This document shows, in pieces, positions 27,301-39,300 of a DNA stretch of 64,000 bases. The notes below the pieces were generated by a model, which was given only the letters and a program-made list of their open reading frames with translations, had not been told where the DNA came from and did not search any database. Every line of letters begins with the position of its first letter. The first letter of the stretch is position 1. The stretch is from NCBI GenBank assembly GCA_028752905.1, contig JAQNBH010000004.1:9644786-9708785 (forward strand), given 5' to 3'. The position numbers and the translations under genes were made by a program. The stretch is from Cladorhizidae sp. MBARI D1340-BT2 (Eukaryota > Porifera > Demospongiae > Poecilosclerida > Cladorhizidae).

Positions 27301-30300
27301 AGGCATGAGTGGGACACTGTGCATGGTTATAGGAACCCAGGCATGATGGGGACACTGTGCATGGTTATAGGAACCCAGGCATGAGTGGGGCACTGTGCAT
27401 GGTTATAGGAACCCAGGCATGAGTGGGGCACTGTGCATGGTTATAGGAACCCAGGCATGAGTGGGGGCACTGTGCATGGTTATAGGAACCCAGGCATGAG
27501 TGGGACACTGTGCATGGTTATAGGAACCCAGGCATGAGTGGGACACTGTGCATGGTTATAGGAACCCAGGCATGAGTGGGGCACTGTGCATGGTTATAGG
27601 AACCCAGGCATGAGTGGGACACTGTGCATGGTTATAGGAACCCAGGCATGAGTGGGGCACTGTGCATGGTTATAGGAACCCAGGCATGAGTGGGGCACTG
27701 TGCATGGTTATAGGAACCCAGGCATGAGTGGGGCACTGTGCGCATGGTTATAGGAACCCAGGCATGAGTGGGACACTGTGCATGGTTATAGGAACCCAGG
27801 CATGAGTGGGACACTGTGTATGGTTATAGGAACCCAGGCATGAGTGGGACACTGTGCATGGTTATAGGAACCCAGGCATGAGTGGGCCACTGTGCATGGT
27901 TATAGGAACCCAGGCATGAGTGGGGACACTGTGCATGGTTATAGGAACCCAGGCATGAGTGGGACACTGTGCATGGTTATAGGAACCCAGGCATGAGTGG
28001 GGCACTGTGCATGGTTATAGGAACCCAGGCATGAGTGGGGCACTGTGCATGGTTATAGGAACCCAGGCATGAGTGGGGCACTGTGCATGGTTATAGGAAC
28101 CCAGGCATGATGGGGACACTGTGCATGGTTATAGGAACCCAGGCATGAGTGGGGACACTGTGCATGGTTATAGGAACCCAGGCATGAGTGGGGCACTGTG
28201 CATGGTTATAGGAACCCAGGCAGTTAACTTTAGTGTTAAGATATTATCTCTCTCTCTCAGGCTCAGTGAAAAGCAAGAGATGATATATATATACACACAC
28301 ATATATATATACCATTGATATAAATATATACACATATATACATATACCGTATTCACTCGAATATAAGTCGCGACTTGTATTTATTTCAGCCAAATCAAGT
28401 TTCGATCTTCAAGCAGTGCGCTTGCAGTGCCAAGCCAGTCTTGCGCTATTATGCTGACGTAATTTTTGTGTGCGTCATTGTGGTTGTGACTGTTTCATTT
28501 CAAACATTTAGCTAGGTAGTAGTTGTCTGGCAAGAGTTCCTAATCGCTATCATTATCTACAATGAGTTCATTATGTTCGATCTGTTCTTCATCCTCTTCG
28601 TCCAGGGAAGCCAATGGATCTTCTCCACCGCTGTCACCTGGCGAGTAGCTTGAGTAATGGTTGGGATAGCTATAGCTGCTACTTTTTCGTCCTTGAGGCA
28701 GTGAATTTCCCCATCTTCAGAACCGTCCACCTTCACAGTGATGCCACAAGCACGGAATGATTTCTTGATTAACTCGGCAGACAAGCTATCTCAACATTCC
28801 TTAACCCACCTCAGGCATTGTGCTTTGTCTGGAGCATGCACATTGCCAGCAGCAGTGTAAGACTTCTGCCCTGACATCATCCATTGGCTGTACTTGTACT
28901 GCTCTGTTTTGAAGGGTTTATTCCAGGAGACATCTGCTGGCTGCACTAAACTGGTAAATCCCCCAGGAATGATGCAAAGGTCAGTGTTGGTGTGTTTGTC
29001 GATGCGTGTCTTAATATTTTCCATCAAATGGCACCTGTAGGCATCCCAAACCAAAAGCCTCCTGCCAAATTTGAGTGTTTCCCATGATCGATCAACCCAG
29101 TCCTTGGTCAGTACCTCATTCATCCACCCATTGCGGCTGTATGTGACCACGACACCCGTGATCCTGTCAAGCTCTGCAATTGGACGCACTCCCTTGAAGA
29201 TCACGAAAGGTTTCAACTTGCGTCCATCTGCCATGGCTGAAAGGACGACATTGAATCTCCCCTTCTCGTGACCTGTGGTGCGTATGGGGATAGACCTCTC
29301 ACCTCTTCTGGCTATGGTGGTGTCTCCGGGCATGTCGAGCCAGAGTGGAGTTTCATTACCAATGGAAGACATGGTGTAGGATTTGGAGTGGCGAAGTCGT
29401 CGTACCTTCATTATGAAGGAAGTGACTTTAGGGACAAGGTCATGAGGGAGTCTCTGGCTCACTGTCGTCCGTCTTCGAAGAGAGAGTCCATTTCTCTTCA
29501 TGAAATTGCCTAACCACCCCTGACTGGCTGTAAATGTGGTAGGGGTCACATTCTAACAGAGTTCCATGGCTTTCTTTTGAATGTCTGACCGAGTTACCCT
29601 GAGATTTTCAGCCCTCAAGGAGTCCAACCATGCCACCAACTCCTCTTCCATATCTGGAAGTGCTGCTTTCCGACCTCCCCCTTCCAGCCGCTTCTTCTTG
29701 GATGGTATTTCCTCCAGCTCCTTTTTTTTTTGCTTCCTCCAGTCCCTCACCAGCTTCTCATTCACTCCAAATCTTCTGCCTGTGCCTCTGTTGCTGTCCT
29801 GCTCTGCAAATGCCACCTGTCAATTTGAATGATGCACCAAAACACCTACTTTTTGTTGTAGTAGTACATTGTGTCTCTGCCATTGTAAATGTTGAATTTT
29901 CTGCAACACGCTGCACAGTGTGGTCTAGCAAACATCGCACGCGAGTTTTCTTAGCTAATGATTTTACGACTGCATGTGCAAGAGCGGTGGTGTAATTAAC
30001 TTGGTGTGCTACATTTGGAATGCAGCTTTCAGAGCGACTTCTATATATTTGAGTGAATACGGTATATATATATACCATTCATATATATATATTTACATAT
30101 ACATATGTATATATATATACATATGTATATATATTACACATATATGTATATATATATACACATGTATATATATATACACATATGTATATACACACATGTA
30201 TATATATACATATATATGTATACCATTCATGTAACCTATAGGACTTTTTCAATTAGCTAAGTCTGCTAATTTCCAGTTCATTAGCTCTGCACTGATTGCC

Positions 30301-33300
30301 TTAATTATTGTTAAAGTAAAAGTACCAAGTGGCCACTCAAGCACTTTGTAACTACATTAAAACTTAGCTATGCAACTTTTTGTGAATTTTCTAAATACAC
30401 CCGGATATTAGCAATCAGTTTGAAGTTCATTGAACTTTTTATTGTTACAAAATTGTTCCCCCATTCTCCCTCCTCGCAAAATCCCAACTCCTTCAATTGA
30501 CGCTGGTTCTAACCCCAGAAATTTTAATGCATTTCTTAGAAGCACACTTAAGAAAACCGCCTCCTTGATCGTTTCCCAGTCGCTTGACCTTTAGAGTGAC
30601 CTATGGTGTTCGTTCACAAGTCTAGCAGACGGCGTGCATTGTGGTGTGCTCTAATTAGAATGTGTCATTTAGTTGAGTCCATTGAACACGGAGAAGAAAT
30701 GGCATCGGTCGAACGAGAACTGCAATGGCGCTGACAGTGTTCCAGCTAGAATGGTGACAAGCTCAGGCGATGGCATGACAACTGCTAGTTTATATTATGT
30801 TTATATCAGCTTAATAATTATAAATTTTTGATCATTCTTCGGCCCTACGTGGCTGGTATTAATTGGACAAACATGAGAGGGTTTGACTTCCTGGATTAGT
30901 AACAGAATTGCGAATGGTAAAACCTGGCTCCCTGTAACTGCGTTTGGTCACACTAGCTAGTGATGGCTTCTCAGCATCGGTTGCTCAAAGAGTAGCCAGA
31001 GCTACACAACTTCTTCGTTGCTGAAGGAAACCAGTCAGGGAGAAACGAGTTGGACGGCTTGTCAGCATCGGTTGCTCAAAGAGTAGCCAGAGCTACACAT
31101 CTTCTTCGTTGCTGAAGGAAAACAGTCAGGGAGAAACGAGTTGGACGGCTTCTCAGCATCGGTTGCTCAAAGAGTAGCCAGAGCTACACAACTTCTTCGT
31201 TGCTGAAGGAAACCAGTCAGGGAGAAACGAGTTGGACGGCTTGTCAGCATCGGTTGCTCAAAGAGTAGCCAGAGCTACACATCTTCTTCGTTGCTGAAGG
31301 AAAACAGTCAGGGAGAAATGAGTTATTTCAAGGAGTGAAATAAAGACAGCCCCTCAGTCTGTTTTTAATATATATATTTTTTTAAATTAATTTATTTATA
31401 TTTTAATATTTTCCAAGAAAAGATTTCAAACTGTTTGTATTATTAGAAAGCTAATACGATAATCTGCGTGGTATAGCTCCGTTGAGATAAGCAAGTAAAA
31501 GCTACGCGGCGCTACGTCACATTTCGTACAATGCGGAGAAATCCATCCAGGAGCACCTCCTCTGTCAGGTGGGAAAGGACTCAGAGTGGTTCCAGTACCC
31601 CTAGATGCTGGTGTGTCCATCCTCACCAGAGAAGCTTCCAGAACGGAGTGAAGGCCATGATGTCACTTCAAAACGTCAATCTTCTTTTTTTCCCTTTTTC
31701 CCCCATCCTTTCTAATTTATTTTTTAATTTTAAAAAACTTATATTATTTGTGCGTGGTGATCCTGTAAGCACTTGTAATGGCTTCCAGGTAAATTCCCAG
31801 AAACTAACTGTTGCTAGGGTACTCGGACTGCAGCTGCTCTTACAAACTATTGTGTGTTGTTAGTTTATTGTGGTATGCCAGGGGCAACAGAGGTCTCCGA
31901 GTTATTCATTTGCTAACCAACTGGAGTCTTTGATTTGGTTCCTCTTATCTTGTGTGGTGTGTGGGAGTCGGGCTTGCCCACCTCAGCTAGAGACACTGCA
32001 CTAGAATGCACACAGCTGGAGACATCTCTGCTATTTGGTGTGTGGGAGTGAGGCTCGGCTAGAGACACTGCACTAGAATGCACACAGCTGGAGACATCTC
32101 TTGCTATTTGGTGTGTGGGAGTGCACCTCAGCTAGAGACACTGCACTAGAATGCACACAGCTGGAGATATCTCTGCTATTTGGTGTGTGGGAGTGAGGCT
32201 CGGCTAGAGACACTGCACTAGAATGCACACAGCTGGAGACATCTCTGCTATTTGGTCTGTGGGAGTGAGGCTTGCCCACCTCAGCTAGAGACACTGCACT
32301 AGAATGCACACAGCTGGAGACATCTCTGCTATTTGGTGTGTGGGAGTGAAGCTTGCCTAGAGACACTGCACTAGAATGCACACAGCTGGAGACATCTCTG
32401 CTATTTGGTGTGTGGGAGTGCACCTCAGCTAGAGACACTGCACTAGAATGCACACAGCTGGAGACATCTCTGCTATTTGGTGTGTGGGAGTGCACCTCAG
32501 CTAGAGTCACTGCACTAGAATGCACACAGCTGGAGACATCTCTTGCTATTTGGTGTGTGGGAGTGCACCTCAGCTAGAGACACTGCACTAGAATGCACAC
32601 AGCTGGAGATATCTCTGCTATTTGGTGTGTGGGAGTGCACCTCAGCTAGAGACACTGCACTAGAATGCACACAGCTGGAGACATCTCTGCTATTTGGTGT
32701 GTGGGAGTGCACCTCAGCTAGAGACACTGCACTAGAATGCACACAGCTGGAGACATCTCTGCTATTTGGTGTGTGGGAGTGCACCTCAGCTAGAGACACT
32801 GCACTAGAATGCACACAGCTGGAGACATCTCTGCTATTTGGTGTGTGGGAGTGCACCTCAGCTAGAGTCACTGCACTAGAATGCATACAGCTGGAGACGG
32901 AATAATCTCAGCTATTTGAGGGGAGGCCTAACTGTTATTGTCAAGAGCATTTTGTGTGCACAGTGAAGAGTGTTTGTGCTTCAAAGACTGAACACCTTCC
33001 GAGAGAGGTGGGATGTCTAATAGTCTGAAAACACGGAATGGGTTTAAGGTGTGGATGCATAGGAACTGGTATTGAGTGAGATAGAATCCGGTTCCAGTGT
33101 GGGGGTGGGGTGGGGTTCAGAAATGTTCCGATAATTGGAAGAACTGGAATGTTGGAAGGTTCTAATCAGGAATGGAATAATTAGCAAATATCCCTAGTGT
33201 TATGTCATTGTGATGACATCATGAGCGATGTAAGATTACATTGCTTTGGCGATTGCCCTAGCCATTGCCCTAGCACTAGCCATTGCCCTAGCACTAGCCA

Positions 33301-36300
33301 TTGCCCTCGCACTAGCCATTGCCCTAGCACTAGCCATTGCCCTAGCACTAGCCATTGCCCTAGCACTAGCCATTGCCCTAGCACTAGCCATTGCCCTAGC
33401 ACTAGCCATTGCCCTAGCTCTAGCCATTGCCCTAGCTCTAGCCATTGCCCTAGCACTAGCCATTGCCCTAGCACTAGCCATTGCCCTAGTACTAGCCATT
33501 GCCTAGCACTAGCCATTGCCCTAGCACTAGCCATTGCCCTAGCACTAGCCATTGCCCTAGCACTAGTCATTGCCCTAGCACTAGTCATTGCCCTAGCACT
33601 AGTCATTGCCCTAGCACTAGCCATTGCCCTAACACTAGCCATTGCCCTAGCACTAGCCATTGCCCTAGCACTAGCCATTGCCCTAGCACTAGCCATTGCC
33701 TTAGCACTAGCCATTGCCCTACCTCTAGCCATTGCCCTAGCTCTAGCCATTGCCCTAGCACTAGCCATTGCCCTAGCACTAGCCATTGCCCTAGCACTAG
33801 CCATTGCCCTAGCACTAGCCATTGCCCTCGCACTAGTCATTGCCCTAGCACTAGTCATTGCCCTAGCACTAGCCATTGCCCTAGCACTAGCCATTGCCCT
33901 AGCACTAGCCATTGCCCTATCACTAGCCATTGCCCTAGCTCTAGCCATTGCCCTAGCTCTAGCCATTGCCCTAGCACTAGCCATTGCACTAGCCTTTGCC
34001 CTAGCACTAGCCATTGCCCTAGCTCTAGCCATTGCCCTAGCTCTAGCCATTGCCCTAGCACTAGCCATTGCCCTAGCACTAGCCATTGCCCTAGCACTAG
34101 CCATTGCCCTAGCACTAGTCATTGTCCTGACCCTAACCAAGCCATTGTCCTATACCTAGCCTTTGCGGCCCTAACTTTAGCCCTTGGCCTGGCCCTAACC
34201 ATAGCCTTAGCCCTGGCCTAACTGTAGGCACTGCCTTGGCCCTAACCCTAACCCCTAACTTTAGCCATTACTCTGGCCCTAACCCTAGCAGAGGCCTATG
34301 TAATGATGTAATGGCAGAACTATGCCATGAGGAAGCCATCGGTCTCTTACCTTCTCTCTCTGGCATGTCTTAACCTCTTCCCGCTCATTATTTATTCCGA
34401 CTTAGCCCCTCCCATTTCTCTTCCCCCCACACACACCATAGCCAATCCCCCAGTCTTCCTTTACCTTCCCATTCCTGTAGCCTTGCTAGCCACACCCCTC
34501 TCTCTAGCAAAACTAGCCCCTTCTCTTCTCTAGCTTATTCAATCTTCAATCCCAATCTTTCATAAAGAATGTCGCTGATAAATAGCGTAAGTTAACCCTT
34601 TCACTGGCAGATTTACGGAGGACATTTTACAAAAATTGACACAATTTCACATAATTTTTTTTATAGAGGACCTGATGAAGACAAGTACCCAACAACTATA
34701 TATCAGGTGATAGCTGATGCATGAAGGGACGTTATGTTAAATTTTTGTTGCTTAGCAACAAACCACAGAAATGTGAATATTGATATAAGAGACAGGAAGT
34801 AAAATAAAAGGGTTTATATCGGGTTTATATCATCTCAATTTCATATTACACATGAAACCAGTAATGTTAGCTGGTCAACTTTTGGTCAACAACAACAACT
34901 GTTTGTAAAATAACCTCTCCTCCAACCCTGTCTTCTCCTCTGCTGCTTCCTCATCCTCCTCCTCCAGCTCCATGAGTGAAACTACCTTCCCAGGAGAAAT
35001 AGTTCTTATTATTATGCTAGTTACTAGGCTTTACTATACAACTCTTATCTATTCTTACCTTGGGGGAAGTCTTCATGACCATCGCTATCGTCTGAAGCTT
35101 CGCTTGGCAGAGTAGGGCGATCTATACTTTGAAAACTTGCTTCGTGGTCGGTGCCAACAGCTTCTGTTATAGCTACCATAGCATCACTGTCAACTACGCC
35201 ACTTCCCAGGTAAGCACAGGCACTTTCTTCCTCTCCTTCACTAACGTCAATCTCGGACAGGCCGAAGTCATCCTCAAATAGGAAGTCTAACGCTTCGTCT
35301 CTACTCTAAAGCAAGTTGCCATTTCTTCTTCGAGACCGGGAATTAACCGGAAGTGATGTTTGCTGGCATGTTTACTTCCCTTTCCTCATTCCGTATTTTC
35401 CTGATATTCAGGGGTATATTAGAGGCATGCTTTGGGCATATTCGTACAATTTTTGAAGTTAATACCGCGAACGGTTAATTTTTTATGAATTGTTTCGTCG
35501 CGGTTAATCCGTTTTCGCGACTTAAGTCGCTTATGCCAGTGAGAGGGTTAACACTTAGTCACAGTTCTAATGTGAGAAAACTAATACACTGCACACATGT
35601 CAACACCCAGCCTAGTGATAACAGCATACTGAATACACCTCAACACTCAGCACTAGTGATAGGAGCATACCTCAACACCCAGCACTAGTGATAGGAGCAT
35701 ACTGAATACACCTCAACACCCAGCACTAGTGATAGGAGCATACTAAATACACCTCAACACTCAGCACTAGTGATAGGAGCATACTGAATACACCTCAACA
35801 CCCAGCACTAGTGATAGGAGCATACCTCAACACCCAGCACTAGTGATAACAACATACTGAATACACCTCAACACCCAGCACTAGTGATAGCAGCATACTG
35901 AATACACCTCAACACCCAGCACTAATGATAGGAGCATACTGAATACACCTCAACACCCAGCACTAGTGATAGCAGCATACTGAATACACCTCAACACCCA
36001 GCACTAGTGAGAGGAGCGTACTGAATACACCTCAACACCCAGCACTAGTGATAGGAGCATACTGAATACACCTCAACACCAATCACTAGTGATAGGAGCA
36101 TACTGAATACACCTCAACACCCAGCACTAGTGATAGCAGCATACTGAATACACCTAAACACCCAGCACTAGTGATAGGAGCATACTGAATACACCTCAAC
36201 ACCCAGCACTAGTGATAGCAGCATACTGAATACACCTCAACACCCAGCACTAGTGATAGCAGCATACTTAATACACCTCCACACCCAGCACTAGTGATAG

Positions 36301-39300
36301 CAGCATACTGAATACACCTCAACACCCAGCACTAGTGATAGGAGCATGCTGAATACACCTCAACACCCAGCACTAGTGATAGCAGCATACTGAATACACC
36401 TAAACACCCAGCACTAGTGATAGGAGCATACTGAATACACCTCAACACCCAGCACTAGTGATAGCAGCATACTGAATACACCTCAACACCCAGCACTAGT
36501 GATAGCAACATACTCTGAGGTCGTCTTTAGCCCTACCCCTTGCCTTCTTATCGAGAACCTTCTTGCCCTAGCTACCATGCCCTAATCTCTAGCTAGCTAC
36601 CATGCCCTAATCTCTAGCCCTAGCTACCATGCCCTAATCTCTAGCCCTAGCTACCATGCCCTAATCTCTAACCCTAGCCACCATGCCCTAATGTCTAGCC
36701 CTAGCTACCATGCCCTAATCTCTAGCCCTAGCTACCATGCCCTAATCTCTAGCCCTAGCTACCATGCCCTAGTCTCTAGTCCTAGCTACCATGCCCTAAT
36801 CTCTAGCCCTAGCTACCAGGCCCTAATCTCTAGACCTAGCTACCATGCCCTAATCTCTAGCCCTAGCTAGCAATAATCTCTAACCCTAGCTGGGTGCACA
36901 GTTCAAATTCTTTGATCCCCCTCCTGGACGATATCTGATTTACACTATCGGTTGCTGTTATTGCCTCTAATAGGCTCAGAGAGAATGATCACCTGAATCA
37001 TGAATATGCAGGGCTTCAATTAGGTTTTAAGAGGGGATTTCCCCTTCTATTTTAAATTAGAAAGCCTAGAAACTCGTCTTCTGCCACAGGCTCCTGCGAG
37101 GACCTCACGAGATTGACTATCAAATCTGCTTAACTTGCATATCAATTGGACTTTAATCCCATGAATCTTGTTTAAATATTTAAATAAAATTTTAATCATT
37201 AAATTAAAAATATATATATACTTGAGTATACATACAACCTTATCACTTGGTAAAAAATTCATGTCTCACCATCCCCCAAACTTAGCTAATATTAATAAGT
37301 TTTATACTCGCTGGATAATGAGACATAACATGTCCTAGTCGACTTAAACAGCTTGTGGCAATTTTTCATGAGGTGTGAAAGGTGAGAGTCACTTAATTAA
37401 GCTTCTTCATAGACAAGTTTTTAATGATGTCATCTGAGAGAATCTTCTCTCTATGGAGGCAGTAGCAACAGGTATGGACAGGCTGATGGCAGCAAGTGTG
37501 TTCAAGTTTGGGAACATGGTCTTCAACATTTCATTTCAAACCAGCTCCTTCACCTGCCACTTCATGCTGTCTTTAGGATGCTTAGCCATGAGCAGACGAA
37601 AAGGTTTCCACTCTGTGCTAATGTGAGGGGAAATCATTGCTTCTTTTACTGTTTCTTCACCCTAATATCTCCGCAGATCTCTCTGTGCCACAGTGCAAGG
37701 TGTGCTAAGAGACTTTTCTCCATAGGAGGACAGATTGCAGGAGTCCATAGCACTTCCTTGGATAAAGATGCTCAGTGTTGAGAAAACATCTCCAGAAGAA
37801 GCAAAACGGCTCACAATGTTATCTTTCAGATGACTGATGAATGCTTTTACTGCTTTTCCCTGGAGCAACGTGATGTCTGCCGAGTACTATATATTCCAGT
37901 CGCCCCTGCCAGGTTCTCACTTTCATCCAAAAGCTCTAGCACCTAATTTTGCTGTGGTACACTTGCATCATCCAACATGTGGAGGGTTGCATCAACAAGA
38001 CTGCATATGATGGACAAGTCCAAATGTTCTGTCTCGAGTGTTTTACTGAGTTTGGCTTGGAAGTGTCAAGAACATCGCTGCAATTGCTGCTTACTGAGAG
38101 CTCTTCTAAGGTCCCAATGTTTCTGGCTCATGCGGACTATCACGGATGTTATCTAGAGCATTAACAACGCGCAGAATAACTTACTGTTACTATCCTTACA
38201 CCTTCTCATGTGCGAACCAGCGAGTATCAGAAGGCTTGATAATCTTCAATTCTGGCACATCAAGTATATGCAGCTTCTCTTTAAGGGATTCCGTTCTCTT
38301 TGGGGAATAATGAGAAAATGTCCACAGAGCTATGAGTGTTGTATAAACTGGCTTTATTCCTGTGTTGAGTGGAATGAGCAGCTTGAACACAGGCCAACTC
38401 TAACAAGTGGCAGTGCACGGACATGGCATGAGGTGCGATGGTCCTGATGTGAGTCTGAAGTCCAGTTTTCTTTCCTGAAAACGTACTTGTTCTGTCAAAT
38501 CCGATCCCCACAGTTCTGAAGATTTTTTTCCGTTTCAAACATTCAATTAAAGCTGAGAAGATACTCCGTGCATCAGCTTTCTGCAAGCGGATGATCTCCA
38601 GGAAGTGCTCCTCTGGAACACCATCTTCTGCCCAGCGACAGTAAAGAGACAGTTCTTCCACACTTGATCTGTATACTCATCTCCCATGATACTGTAATAG
38701 GATGCTTTATGAAGACCCTTCAGCATGGACTCCTCAATCCACGTATCCAGAGCCTCTGCAAACTCAACTACAGCTCTATGAGATGTATATACCACGTGCA
38801 TTCTCCATGAAATACTCTCCTCCACAAGACACTACTAAATCAACCACTGGCTATAGTTACTTGCAAGGTAGTGTGTGCACGAATGAGACTTCATAGCTGC
38901 TTACTCTTCACTCTTTCAGAACTGCCTCTCTACTCTTTGGAGCTGTTGAATGGATGCTCCCTCCCTCTCTCAGAGCTCCCTCTGCTGACAAAGCTGCTTG
39001 ACTAGCCTGGGCATGGGGACCACTTTCTTCGTGGGCTTTCATTTTCTGAGTAGCTTCCTTTTGGAAAGTGGTTTGGTAACATGCCACGCTTCCTGTTTGC
39101 TGAAGTGACTTCCCAGATTTTCTGCAGTCCTTGCAAAATTCACCCTCGCAATCCTCATCCAATAATGTCTTCCCCTACTTCTTAGAGTGTGCAGCTGCTT
39201 GGGGGTGGCTCACGTGTTTCCTTGCAGATATAACTTTACTAGCTTCCTGGGTTCTCTACTGCTATGAGCTGCTGCTACTACTATGAACACGACTGCTATG

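Noticed and set aside
25400..28221. CRISPR-like regular array
   Set aside because: Units are contiguous, with no unique spacers and no cas genes; the genome is eukaryotic.
33197..34221. Long alanine/leucine and serine/histidine/cysteine repeat ORFs on both strands
   Set aside because: The 18-bp array is a multiple of three and lacks stops. Both strands being open points to repeat artefact.
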